Shown here: piece by piece, positions 1 through 11,829 of the stretch
Layout: every line of letters starts with the position of its first letter
How positions within the stretch are numbered: position 1 is the stretch's first letter
Assembly: GCF_029962835.1 (NCBI RefSeq)
Contig: NC_080578.1
Coordinates: 53,127,001 to 53,191,000, forward strand
Direction: 5' to 3'
From: Magnolia sinica
Taxonomy: Eukaryota > Streptophyta > Magnoliopsida > Magnoliales > Magnoliaceae
DNA length: 64,000 bases
Program-made: the position numbers and the translations under genes
The notes under the pieces: model-generated
The model's database searches: none
Seen by the model: only the letters and a program-made list of their open reading frames with translations
Told to the model about the DNA's origin: nothing

Positions 1-1074
1 GCATACGGGCATCCCTGGCAGCCTGATCTACACTCTGCTCTGGTGCCACATGAGGAGAACTCTCACTCGTATCCTAGGCCCCTACCTTTTCCTCGTCCTG
101 CTCTTCTTCTTCTTCAATCTCAGCTCCACCCTCGCCATAACTCTCTTCCTCATCGCTCTCTGTCTCATCCTCACTTTCTGAGGCTTGTCGTCGACGAGGC
201 CAAATGTCCATCTGATTTAGGGTCATCTCATTAATGTAGCGAACAGGTACCGGCTTTTCTGCCCAAAGCCTGAAGCCAAACTCATGTGCAAGCTTACAAA
301 TAGTCGGCCAAATAGGAGTGATTCGGTCCTCCTATTCGAACGAGCAATAAGGATAATCTGATGCAAGTTGTACGTTGGCACACATAGCTTCTCTCCTTGC
401 CCCACCTAATACAAAAAATCTACCATCAAGCGCGTACACTCGTTGCGGTTACTCCACCTTGGATATACATTGAATGTACACATGTGGTGAAGCAAGCGAA
501 AGTCGTCTGTCATGTTGGTAGCTAGAAGGCTTCTATTAGGCTGCCATCCGACCAGACGACCACACAGGAGCCACGTGCGGCGATCCCTCTCACGCGCACT
601 GCTCAAATTCTTCTCACTGGCATGCACCTCACCAAGTGGCACATTCAAAAGTTGGGATATTAAAGCGACGTTGACCGTGGCCTCCCGGCCGCTTCCACAA
701 GGGATCTTGAACTACAGAGGCTCCAGTGAAGGATCATGAATGATGGCATAAAAAGCTCGAACAGTGCTCGAATTGGCATGATATTCACCCTCAAAGAAGG
801 GACACCAACTGGCCCCTTCCAGGCGCTCCAACAAGAGAAACTCGCCAAATAGCTGCGGATCTACATGAGCCTTAAAAAGGACCCTACGGCCTTCATAGAC
901 TCCATGAGATAGCTCCGCCAACAGAGTTCTTCCAATGGGAGCTTGAGGATCAAGGTCCCGCTTAGTATGAAACTCACGGTTGGTGGTCGTGCTCGCTGTG
1001 GCACCTCTCGGCCTCCGTGCACGGGTTGGGCGGCTAGGCCCGACTTCATCCACGGACGCTCTCTTCTTCCCCAT
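1..1074 (-). pseudogene. Broken retroelement accessory ORF ('putative plant transposon protein' type), runs off the left edge
   Basis: The likely start is the ATG at 1074 (MGKKRASVDEVGPSRP), which opens a basic, Pro/Arg-rich N-terminus. The frame runs to an in-frame TAG at 712-714, continues to another TAG at 406-408, and then to a TGA at 223-225. The body (residues about 40-250) has the order I associate from memory with the plant transposon-protein domain found beside LTR elements: an aromatic and Leu-rich first half, a PLGEVHASEKN-like step, then a DFRLLHHMCTFNVYPR stretch. Beyond 223 the same frame becomes very acidic (Glu-rich), as these tails often are. Function is unknown in this family. 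Reading continues past the stops in one frame, so this looks like a recent pseudogene rather than a chance ORF. The family call is from pattern memory and was not searched. Confidence 0.55.
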
Positions 1075-1506
1075 CAAAGAGAGAAAGGTGGAGATGAAAA
1101 ATATGGCCGTGACAAACTCAAATAGGGCCATGGAAAATGAGAGAAAAGGGAGAAATGGGAAGAATGGTGAGGCTTCCACACACTTGAGATCCCAAAAAAG
1201 GATTTGAGAGCTCAAATGAGAAGAAAAGGGAGTGAAAACAGCAATGGGGATAGATTTTTGAGATGGGTTGAATGGGTGTGTACGAAAATGGAAGAAGAAG
1301 GAGATTGAGAAGGAATTTTTGTGGAGTTTTGAGAGAGATTTTAAGAAAAGGAAAGCTTGGAGGGTGAGTTTGTGAAGGAGAGAGGGTTTGGGTGGTGCTT
1401 TAATCAACCAACCATGGAGGAATGGGCCACACTAGGCCCCAACAGCGTCGGCCCGAGCCAACCCGCCCGGCCTGGCTCACTAGGCGGCAAGGGCTGGCCG
1501 AACCGG
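1075..1506 (-). other. Leader region upstream of the accessory ORF
   Basis: On the minus strand this is CT-rich sequence (CTTCTTCTTCC-like tracts) that stays open in the ORF's frame up to 1407 but reads as low-complexity Phe/Ser/Leu. I therefore treat it as 5' leader and not protein. The stretch 1420-1506 is rich in GGCC and GGGC. No TATA box could be assigned with confidence. At about 1506 the sequence switches abruptly to the chromodomain of the neighbouring gypsy element. Confidence 0.35.
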
Positions 1507-4140
1507 TGAGGGATGACCTTGCTACGCAATACCTGCTCCTTCTGTCTAGGATACGCGTCGGTCGCAGTACATATGTGTCATCCTCGCTCAACTACACCTG
1601 CTCCCAACTAATAATATGCAAAGGATTAGGAACGTACTTCTTTAGCATAGAAACATGAAATATGTTATGCACGCCCGCAAGTGGTGTGGGCAAAGCAAGG
1701 CGGTATACTACCACTCTCACTCGATCTAGAATTTGAAATGGACCAATAAATCTCGGCGTGATCTTTCCTTTCTTACCGAACCGTAGAACTCCCTTCATAA
1801 GGGAAACCTTAAGAAATACATGGTCTCCAACCTCAAACTCAAGCAGTCGCCACCTCGTATCAGCGTAACTCTTTTACCTGTTCTGGGCTGTCAGAAGTCG
1901 ACGTCGAATAATGTCAACTTTCTCTGAAGTCACCTGCACCAACTCCGGGCCAATCAAACTACGCTCGCCAACTTCTGCCCAGCAATGCGGTGCTCTGCAT
2001 GGGCGACCATACAATGCCTCATAGGGAGCCATACCGATACTCGCCTGGAAGCTATTATTATATGCGAACTCTGCATAAGGGAGACAATCATCCCAACTGT
2101 CCTTGAAATCCAAAACACAAGCTCGCAACATGTCTTCCAGAATCTAATTCACACGTTCCGTCTGCCAGTCTGTCTGTGGATGAAACGTGGTGCTAAACTT
2201 CAATTTCACACCCATCACTTCCTGAATACGAGTCCAGAAGATAGACGTGAATCGCGTGTCTCTATCAGACACAATCTTCAAGGGAACTCCGTGCAGACGT
2301 ACAATCTCCTTGATGTACAATCTAGCCAACTCGTCTGCAGAGTTTGTGACTCTGATCGGTAAGAAATGAGCCAATTTCGTCAATCGGTCGACGATCACCC
2401 AAATAGAGTCATGTCCCTTCCTCGTTCTCGATGGCCCTGAAATAAAATCTATAGAGATGAAGTCCCACTTCCATTCTGCTATGGGCATGGGCTGAAGCAG
2501 CCCAGGAGGTCGGCGATGCTCTACCTTGACCTGCTGGCACATGAGACAATGAGATACAAACTCAGCAATGTGAACCTTCGTGTTGTGCCACCAATAAGAT
2601 CTTCTCATATCCTAATACATCTTCGTGCTACCTGGATGCATCGCAAGCTTAGAATTATGGGCTGACTCGAGAACCTCCCGTCTCAAGTCAGGAATGTCTG
2701 GGACACATAACTGGCCACGAAATCGTAGGCACCCGTCTAAACTAACACTCCACTTGGAGTCTTCATCTGTACCAACCCGATCTTTCATCTTCACCGAAAG
2801 CTCATCATCTGCCTGAGCTGCAACGATTCTCTCGTCAATGAGGAGTTGTACACAAATGTGTGCGATAACCTCATATAGCTCTTCCACAGTAAGTTTCTGC
2901 TCAAAGTCTCACACAAACTCCAACATGTCCCACTCTGCTATCATTAGTGGAGCCATAAACTCTATAGCCTTCTTGCGACTCAACGCGTCTGCCATAAGGT
3001 TCGCCTTGCCCGGATGGTAAGAAATTTCGAACTTAAAATCTTTCAATGTTTCCATCCATCGACGTTGCCTCATATTCAAGTCATGCTACGTGAAAATATA
3101 CTTAAAGCTCTTGTGGTCACAAAAGAGGTCGAAATCCTCCCCATAGAGGGAATGTCTCTCAAGCTTTAATGTAAAAAATGACAGCTGCCAACTCTAGGTC
3201 GTGTGTAGGGTAATTTTCTTCGTGTTTCTTCAATTGTCTCGAAGTATAAGCAATCACCCTTTCCTTATGCATAAGGACACAACCCAGACCAACGTAAGAG
3301 GCATCAGTATATATTGTATACTTAACCCCTTTCTCTGGCAATACTAGCATAGGGGCGGACGTCAATTTGTCCTTCAGCTCTTGAAAAGCTATCTTCACCC
3401 TCTCATTCGAAGCAAACTTCAAATCTTTCCTTGTCAACTGAGACAACGGTCTGGCTATCTTCGAGAAGTCTCGAATGAAGCATTGATAATAGCCTGCTAG
3501 ACCCAGAAAGCTCCTCACCTCAGTAACTAAACCAGGCTACTTCTAGTCCTGAACTGCAGCTACCTTAGCAAGATCAACAGCTATCCCTTCCTTGGACACC
3601 ACATGTCCTAGGAACTTGACTTCCTCTTTCCAGAAATCTCATTTCTTGACCTGCGCAAAAAGATGATTCTTCCTGAGAGTATCTAAGACCGCTCTTAAGT
3701 GCTCCTCGTGCTCTTCCTGACTCGCAGAATATATCAAAATGTCATCGATAAAGACAATGATGAATCAAAACAAGAATGGCCGAAACACCTTGTTCATCAG
3801 ATCCATAAACATAGCCAGTGCGTTCGTAAGACCGAACGACATCACAAGGAACTCATAACGGCCAAAGCTAGTCCTGAAGGTGGTCTTCTGCATGTCCTCA
3901 TTCTTGATGCGCAACTGGTGATACCCTGACTACACATCAACCTTCGAAAAGTCCCGTGCCCCCTTCAACTGATCAAATAAATCATCGATCCTGGACAAAG
4001 GATACTTGTTCTTCATAGTCACCTAATTCAACCTAGGATAATCAATACATAATCACAAGGAACCATCCTTCTTCTTAACAAACAGGACAGGTGCTCCCCA
4101 AGGAGACACACTAGGCTGAATAAAACCCACAAATAAAGTC
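1507..4140 (-). pseudogene. pol: Ty3/gypsy pol remnant: RT, RNase H, integrase, partial chromodomain
   Basis: Reading right to left on the minus strand: RT from about 4140 ([14 protein letters not shown] start, FIDDIL catalytic box near 3740-3760), then RNase H with [10 protein letters not shown] and [21 protein letters not shown] (3159-3518). Next come the HPGSTKMY end of the zinc-binding region (2612-2887) and the integrase core (2144-2608: HCLMCQQVK, IDFISG, VSDRDTRF). The integrase C-terminal part follows (1592-2131: FAYNNSFQASIGMAPYEALYGR, FHVSMLKKYVPNP). A chromodomain start (ILDR, then KEQVLRSKVIP after a one-base shift) ends at about 1507. The family's usual pol is 900-1100 residues; here the RT start, protease and gag are missing. 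In-frame stops are mostly TAG, and there is a frame change between 2887 and 3159. The layout fits the chromovirus (Tekay/Del-like) branch. It is dead. Confidence 0.9.
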
Positions 4141-4319
4141 ACTGACATCCCTCCCTGATGGAAGATACTATAGGTTTTTGAGTCCTGCAGATCAAATTTA
4201 AAGTGATTGATGCTAATTTCACAAGCAATCGAGTTTAGAGCTAATTAACCCATAAATAACTTTTAAGGAAAATAGATGTAGTACTCGGGTCTTGGCACGA
4301 AATTTTTTGGGTCCTTACA
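4141..4319 (-). repeat. Probable 5' LTR start of the 1.5-4.1 kb gypsy element
   Basis: Read on the minus strand, this block begins TGTAAGGACCCAAAAAATTT at 4319, a typical TG start of plant gypsy LTRs, and continues for about 180 bp before joining RT sequence. The rest of the LTR, the primer site, gag and protease are absent, so one deletion appears to join LTR to RT. The opposite LTR is not in the window. At 4320 the sequence changes to a GGCCCA array of another element. Confidence 0.5.
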
Positions 4320-6139
4320 TTAGAGGCCCATGGGACGTGTCGCATTGTGATGTATTCGAGTCCCATGGGCGTGGCCCATTGAGATGTATCTGAGGCCCAT
4401 GGGCGAGACCCAATATGATGTATTCAAGGCCTATGGGTGAGGCCCATTGTGATATATTTAAGGCCCATGGGTGTGGCCCATTATGATACATTCGAGGCCC
4501 TTATATAAAGCCCGATGCAATGTATGTGAGGCCCATGAGTGAGGCCCAATGTCATGTAGGTGTGGCCGTTACATTGTGAATGAATCCCTTATATGGGCCA
4601 CTCCTTGGTAGCAATATCGGTAAGATGTTCACATTTATGGGCAATGATGGTTAGATGTCCTCATTGTGACCTTCCCTTAGGCCTTATTAGGCCCATTCGC
4701 ATCATTCTCTAAGTGGGTTGAACCTAATTATTGGGCCCCATTTACGTGCTCCATCTATTCTCATTGGGTTATCCCAAGATGTTGGGCCCCCATTAGTTGT
4801 TAGTGGGATTACTTCTTTTATTTTTAGAGTCCATCTAGGACTCATTTAGACCCCTTAGGGCATCTAGTAGGCCATGTACTAGTATGGTGAAGGAACCCTT
4901 TCTGGATCCCTAGGATTGTGGGTAGGCCGCTCAGGCCCAACCTTGATGTGAGGGGGGATACATGATCATCATAATATGCTTAGTATAGCTCCATGATCCA
5001 TGCCCATACTCATCATATGTATGCTTGATTTGAGGAGTGAGTGATCATAGCACATGCTATTGGGCAGATTATTATAGTACTCCCTGATAGGGGGAGTTGC
5101 CCATATGAGCGTGCGATACACATAAGATTGCTGCATAACTGGATAGTGTGATTCATGCGTTTCACATTATGTGATATAATTAATGTCTACCCTAGCGACA
5201 TCAGGGCCATAGACTCCATAGGTGTATTGTGGTTGGCAGGATTGGATACCAGAAATCTTGTTCTACATGGGGTGTTATAGATGTCCCTGGGTGAAATTCC
5301 CTAAACCCTTATGGTACCAACAGGTTGCTCCAACGTCTAGACCGAGTGGATGCATAAGTGTCGAGTACCAATTACCAGAAGGCCGTGCTTTTCACTGTAT
5401 CGTGGTCTGTTGGAAGGGGGTACAACCTTACTCATCTGAGAGGAGGGGGCAAAGCTAGGCTGAGTTTGGCCAGCTTGAGGAATGGGTCCACTATCGACAA
5501 GCTGAACTCGATATTAGCAGGCAGATAGTGAGGTCTCTTTCACTCACCTTATTGTACGTGATGGGGCAACAATCTAGTTTGGAGTGCTCTAGACCTTGGT
5601 GATATTTCAGAGTTGAGATTTATTGGTATGGGGACTCAAATGAGGATTAGTATGCTTGAGTTGCATCTCGCATCGCATGGCTTTGGTACGACCAATAGTA
5701 TTCATGAATTCATCAACATATTCCGCATTACTTTGATTTTGCATAATTGTATTACTACTTGCACATACACTTTCACCACCCTTTAAGCTTTCCGTAAGCT
5801 ACACGACAATTGCATGCAGGTGACGTTGGATCGCAGCAACGCTGAGGCAGGAGCACGTAAAAGATCTTCTTGGAGTTTTTTGTCTATCATCATTGTATTT
5901 CCCTTTATGTTATCATAGTGAAAATGTGATGGAGTTTTTGGTTGTTGTTTGTGGGTTATGCCTTTGATTAAGCTCATTACGAATCAAATTGATGTTAAAA
6001 ATCCTCCTTGTAGGATCCCAAGATCGGAACCTGGTAAATCGGTGTTAGGAGCTGAGAATGGGGTACTACGGAGGCTGCCGGCCCTGGATTCGGTGATCAG
6101 GAATTTTATGAGCCCAGTTTCCAAGTTTGGGGCATGACA
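4320..6139 (+). repeat. Truncated plus-strand giant gypsy LTR (right part only)
   Basis: The block starts inside a GGCCCA tandem array (4320-4560, unit about 45 bp). It then follows the module order of element A's 3' LTR from about 49380 onward: the paired GTTAGATGTCC motifs near 4630-4670, a CTAGACCGAGTGGATGCATA block, the TTTCACCACCC-hairpin segment at 5770-5801, and the terminal GTTTCCAAGTTTGGGGCATG ending in ACA at 6139. No primer site follows, so this is either a solo LTR or a truncated one. The left 3 kb of the LTR is missing at the junction with the neighbouring element. No coding content. Confidence 0.8.
5784..5801 (+). promoter_or_regulatory. LTR hairpin, decayed copy
   Basis: TAAGCTT, a 5-base loop, then AAGCTA: the conserved LTR hairpin with its last two bases damaged. 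It follows TTTCACCACCC as in the other copies. Confidence 0.5.
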
Positions 6140-7064
6140 GGTGGCACATGCATAAGAAATTCCCCAAGTTAAGATATTATCCATAGAGTGGATGGGTCTT
6201 GACTCTTTATTGGTTGAACGAGAATCATTATTTTGCTTCTTCTTTCTTCTTCCTTAACTATTGAATCTTAGCACTTGTAGAAATGTTTAATCCTGTTTGG
6301 TTATCACTTAAAAATGATTTCATCTCATTTTAGTTAACAATGGTTATGTATGAGAGATGATTTAGTGGGCCCGGTGTATGAAAACCTTCCCATGCACCTA
6401 TATGACTCTTTCAAGGTGGGATGTGGATGCCAAGAAGTCTAGATACATCTAGGTGCATGGGAAGAAAATTGAGCTAGTAGATCATTTTTCATATATTAAA
6501 GATCATAATTTATACATATTAATGGATTATCAAAGCTTTTTTTTAATCATACCAAAATTCCTGATACACAATTACCATCAACTAAAATAAGGCCTGTTTG
6601 TTTTTTAATTTATAATGAAAATGCACTCAGTCATCATTGCTCACACATTTAATTGTGGCCACAACCACAATGTTGAGGTTGATAACTATCTTATATTAGC
6701 AGTTTTCCATCTTTGAGAGTGCCCAAAATTTGTGGAGCCCACTATGACGTATACATAATTTTTTAATTTTTAGTAAATTTGGATTGTGTGCATTTTACTA
6801 ATGATAATGTGTGCTTCTATTTGCTATTCATGTCAACTAAGCATCCAAACACATCCAAAATGATATTTAATCATGTTTATGTTCAGGTCCAATTCCTTCC
6901 TCTTTGGTGAACCTATAAATCCGTAAGGAACTGTAAGTTCTCGAAACCTTAAATTAATCTTGAAACATTTATATCTCTATCGCTTCATTTATATTTTGTC
7001 GTCAAGGTTAACTTGTAACTCCTCAGAACCCACTCTTCCGTAAGAAATTACGGTGTATGACGAT
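6140..7064. other. AT-rich non-LTR sequence, possible MITE
   Basis: No coding sequence seen. Between about 6290 and 6860 there are TGTTTGGTTATCA at the left and GCATCCAAACACA at the right. These are imperfect inverted ends of the kind seen in small hAT-like MITEs, with CCTGTTTGTTTTTTAATTT inside. The repeat is too imperfect to fix boundaries. This is the left flank of element D. Confidence 0.3.
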
Positions 7065-10000
7065 TGTCATGCCCCAAACTCAGAAACCAGGCTCACAAAA
7101 TTCCGGATCGCCTAATCCAGCGTCGACAACCTCCGTAGTACCCCATTCTCGGCTCCTAATGCCCATTAACCAAGCTTCGATCCTGGGATCCTACAAGGAG
7201 GATTTCTATAACATAAGTCTCATCCATAATGAGCATACTCAGGATCATAACATCATAACCACAGATAAATAACTACAGGAGCAACATTATAAAATCCACT
7301 AAGAATTTAAAATTTTACAATGCAAGGGTTCCAAAAAGGAATACAATATCAATAAGAAGGAAACTCCAAAGGATCAACGACACGCTTCAGCTCTTGCTCC
7401 GCTCACTGGCCTTGAATCACCTGCACGCATCAATCATGCATAAGCTTATAGAAAGCTTAGAGAGTGGTGCAAGTGTGTGTAGGACAGGTGTCATGAATAC
7501 GATATGAGAGTATGCGAAAGAATGCAGTAAGACCATGAATACCACTAGCCGTCACAAGGCTAAGCAATGCAAGGCAGGAATACCATCTATCAATCAAGGG
7601 CTATGCAATGCGAGGCTATACAGCCAAGTGCCATATGCAATATGCAATGTGGTCATGCTCATCCTCATATCAACTCTAAAAATTAGTACAATTCCTCTCT
7701 GGGAAATCACCAGGGTTAGATGCACTATAAGCTAACTATCTCTCTCTTAGCCGCACAGCCAAGCGAGCATAAGAGACCTTATTACCCACCTGTGGATAGC
7801 TAATCACAAGCAAGGCTCGATGTTAGTGAACCCATTTATGAGCTGGTAAAACTCAACCTAACTATTGTCCCCTCACTTGGGCGGGTAAGGCCACACCACC
7901 TCCCAACCGACCACGATACAGTGGGAGACGCGGCCTAATGATAAGGCACCGACGCTCATGTTTTCCACTCGATCTCGACATTGGAGCATCTCCTAGTACC
8001 ATGAAGGTTCTAGAACTTTCACCCAAGGACATCCTACGTGCCCTCAATGCTCAAATAAACGTTTCCAGTGTCCAAATTTGGCTATCCACAATATACCTGT
8101 GGAGGCTACGGCCCTGACGAAGTTGGGGTGAATATCAACGTGCTATGCAATGCCAAATGCATGAATCACACCAATTAACTATACATCAAATCAGGCACAT
8201 CTAGTGCGCTCGAGTGGGACTACTCCATTACTTAGGGAGTTTAATAACAGCTTACCCAATGGTATAGCACACAAATGATGCCCATGAGTCATGAAAATGA
8301 CTAAGTGTACCATGAAATGATGTAATCACCCCGGGTCTAGACACTTAGACAAGTTTTCCTATGGATAGGAAGGAACACAACCACTATTGGGGTGTTTGTG
8401 TGTGTGGGGGGGCAATATCTTGGGGTAGCCCACGAGACTAAGTAGATAATGTCATGGGCCTAAATGATGAGATTAGGCCAAACAAGGGACTATGGTGGAC
8501 ATTTAACCACCCATAGATGAGAAATGACCTAAAAAATAGGCCTAAGGTGGACATTCTACTACCAATGGACCTAGAGGGGTCCACAATGGGGACATTTAAC
8601 CATCATTGTCCCCAAGAGGGTGGCCCAACAAGAAAACTAGCCAAATTAAGGCCCAAGGCCAAATATCATCATGAAGATACAATGGGCAGCCATACATACA
8701 TATCGCAACACATAATGGGTCCCTAGAAAATGGCCCACAGCCTACATATATTATCATGGACCCAATGAGGGCATAACATGGCGCAAGTACACATCATTAT
8801 GGGTCAATTGGGCCAAATATGGTCCAACCCTCAATAGCCACCAGATCCTTGCATTAAATGGATCTAATAGGCAGCTCACAAGCCCAAAAATACACATAGA
8901 CAAGGCCTAAATCATCAGCATGGGCCTTACAATATCAGCCCAAAGACTTAGCAAGGCCCTCCTCAACATGCATCAATATGGGCCTTGCAAGCCAGCCCAT
9001 AACTACGTATTTCATGAGGGCATTCAAGAAACATTCACACACATGATCGAGCTTATAGGCAGCCCATTGGGCCCATAATATAATGAGGTCAGCCCTTACA
9101 CAAATTCCGGGCTCAAGGAAGGGATATCCAGCCCATCTGGGCCTATTGAACTATCTAAAAATCTAGTCTAAGATGGCCCACAAAAATCGGCCAAAGGTGG
9201 GCCTCACAATACTTTAATTAAGCCTAAAAATTTAAGAATAAAAGCATGAGACATACACACAAGTCTCTCAATATGGTGGGCCCCACACCCATAAAATTTC
9301 AACCACATACAATGTACTTTTAAGGCCCCTTGCTGGACTTTCAGCTCACCTAACTTCCTGGGCCTGCTGAGGTCTAAAAATTGGTAAAATTAAGTGAATA
9401 TTTATTCCATGGTGGCCAGTCATATACACAGGGGGGCCCACCAGATGGAGAGTGGTTATAAAGCACACAAAATAAGTGGGCCTACTAATGGACTATAAGT
9501 TCAACAGTAGCCCAAACAATGGGCATCCCAATGCATAGGTGGACGGTCTAAGGCTTGGACCGTCCATGCCAAAACAAAGCTTACGGTGGGCCCCACCATA
9601 GAAGTCCCACCAGGGGTGGGCCACGTCCAAGTGGGCCACAAAAAATGGATGAATAGAAGGATGAAACACTACATCATAGTGGGCTCATATGAGGTGGGGC
9701 TGGACGTCAACTACACCTGGGACGTCCAACATAGCTGTTGTCCAACCATGTTCCCAAAGAAATGTGGTGGCCCCGGATGCCCTTGATCACATAGAAGGGG
9801 TCTCAGCAAAGTGGGCCATAATGGAGATGAATTTGGGAGTCATACACAAGCCTAAATAATTTATACAAAAATGGACAGCACGGAATATAAAAAAAAATTA
9901 TTGCTGTAAAAATGTTGTTGTCCCCAACTTTGACACCTAATGGGGTGGGTCTAGGCCTGCCAAATCAAAGGGGAAATAGGTGGATTTCATGCACCCATAT

Positions 10001-11638
10001 GTGGACAGCAAGTGGGGTCCACTAAGGTGGCCCACCGTCCTAAAAACTGGGCCAATACAAGCCCATTTCCAACATGTAGGACTGCCGAACAGTCAAGAAC
10101 ATTCTAGACCGTCCAGCCCTCTTGGGCCCACTCCATGGGTCTCAATACAGGGGTGGAGGGTATGGGCTCCATCCTACATCAAGGTGGGGTTCACACCTCG
10201 AAGAATCCCAAAAAAAAATCAGGGAGAAAAGCCTTGCAAACAGGCCTAAAACAATACCCAAAACCATGCATCAAATGGGCCTGAAATTTGAACAGCAACA
10301 TATGCTGTCCATTTTCAGCCCATAGAAAAATATTTAAAGGGATTAAAGCTATGATAATACAAGTGGGGTCCACCTAGATGTACCACAAAAATTCCAAACA
10401 CACTCCCTCCCAAAATTCTCTAAGAAAAATCAAGCCTTAAGGGCCATCCAACCCATACAAGACAGGGTGGGCCTGGATGTCCAACAAGTGGGTCTGGACG
10501 TTCCCAAAAATCTGGATGGTCTGTGATGTTTTTAGTCACATCAGTGGGCCACCGTCATCAGTAGCAAATAGAAAGAAGAAGATAGAGAGAGAGGGAGAGA
10601 GAGAGAGATCAATGACCATAGGGGAGGATTCCGATACTATGAATCCTCCACCAACACAATCCACACCTTACATCTTACATGCATGCTTGAGATATTACAA
10701 TCCAAGGAGTTTGTTGAGGTAGGGATGTTATCCCCACCATGCATGCCATGGTCTAGATGACCAAACAACCATTAAATCAAAGAAATCCATTATGGTGGGT
10801 TGATGGAGAATGGTCCACCATGGAAACATGCATGTGTCATGTGGGTCTTTGCCCTCACATCATGGAGCTATGTAGGACCTCCACCATTAATTGGTGGGTC
10901 CAACATACTCTCTAATATGAAGATAAGAACATGCAAGAAGAAGAATGAAAGAAAGAGCTTCAATGCATCACCCACCTTCAAGATCTTCCTCCAACTTCAA
11001 GCCACGAGCTCCAAAGCTCTAATGGAAGTGTTCTAGTGGTGGAGATGGGGTTTAGATGGTGGGATTGGGAGAGAGAAGGGGGAGAAGTTGCTGGAATAGG
11101 GGAGAAATGGTGGACGTCCCACCTAACAAGGAAAGGAAAGAGAGGGAAATGAGAGAGGAGAGGAGAGAGGAGGGTTATAGAAGAGTAATGATGAGTTTGG
11201 AAGAAAGAGCTAGCTTGGGAAGAGAAATGCATAGGATAGAGAGAATATCTCATGATTATTTTCTAGAAAAGAAAAACAATCATAGCTAAACTAGGTCATT
11301 ATGGAGGGTAGCTTAAATAGAAAAAGGTGCACTAGGGTGGGGCCCACTTGGGAAAACGTGCAAGGGTCTAGGTGGGTCCCACATGCATGATCAATGGCCT
11401 AAAAATGGTGTGGGCTACATCTTATGATGTACACATCGGATGGACACACGAGATGCGGTGTTGGAACCGCGGCGTTGATGGGGTCGCAATGGGTTTCGGG
11501 TCGATCCAGGTCAGGTTCGCATGACGAGATTTAAGGATAATCACAAACAAAATCTACATGTCATGGGTCACTGGGATTAGTCTGGTAGGACTGCGGGACC
11601 CAACAAAACAAAACAGATACTTAGGTTAGTTTCATACA
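7065..11638 (-). repeat. 3' LTR of element D
   Basis: The left end on the plus strand is TGTCATGCCCCAAACTCAGA and the right end is CATACA, so read on the minus strand the LTR starts TGTATG and ends TGACA. It contains the hairpin (7441-7459), a long GGCCCA-rich middle (about 8390-9600) with the TGGACATTTAACCA motif, GTGGGNCCCACC-type segments, and a GA-rich block at 10575-10610. A weak TATA-like CTATTTAAG lies on the minus strand near 11307-11320. ORFs here are open only by composition. Confidence 0.92.
7441..7459 (-). promoter_or_regulatory. LTR hairpin TAAGCTT-N5-AAGCTTA in D 3' LTR
   Basis: Perfect 7-bp arms around a 5-base loop, followed on the plus strand by GAGAGTGGTG. It lies about 380 bp inside the 3' end of the LTR, a position that would suit RNA 3'-end formation. 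The role is inferred. Confidence 0.6.
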
Positions 11639-11829
11639 TCTCTCCCCACCTACAAAGAAATTTCGTCCTCGAAATTTGCCATAACCAGGACAAAATGCAA
11701 TGCAAAAACATATCATCATATAAATATCAATTAGCAACACAGGAGAAGGCAATACATAATGCAACATAAGCAATCAAACAACAAACAGATGGGGATAACA
11801 CTCCCGAATATCTACTTCGCACGCCTAAG
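11639..11829 (-). other. D interior between integrase end and 3' LTR, with polypurine tract
   Basis: Immediately next to the 3' LTR the minus strand reads GTAGGTGGGGAGATG (about 11639-11653), a purine-rich plus-strand primer site. It is preceded by ACGAAATTTC, the 'gaggacgaaattt' wording common just upstream of gypsy polypurine tracts. Further right, near 11785-11815, the minus strand reads TTATCCCCATCTGTTT, matching the YPHLF end of the chromodomain region. This shows that the pol end lies on both sides of the 11.83-14.13 kb insertion. Confidence 0.7.

Noticed and set aside
712..1407. Whole 231-codon ORF as protein from the first Met at 1407
   Set aside because: The first 111 codons are CT-rich leader-like sequence; MGKKRASVDE at 1074 is a better start.
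1985..2362. 125-codon plus-strand ORF
   Set aside because: Antisense shadow of the integrase coding region.
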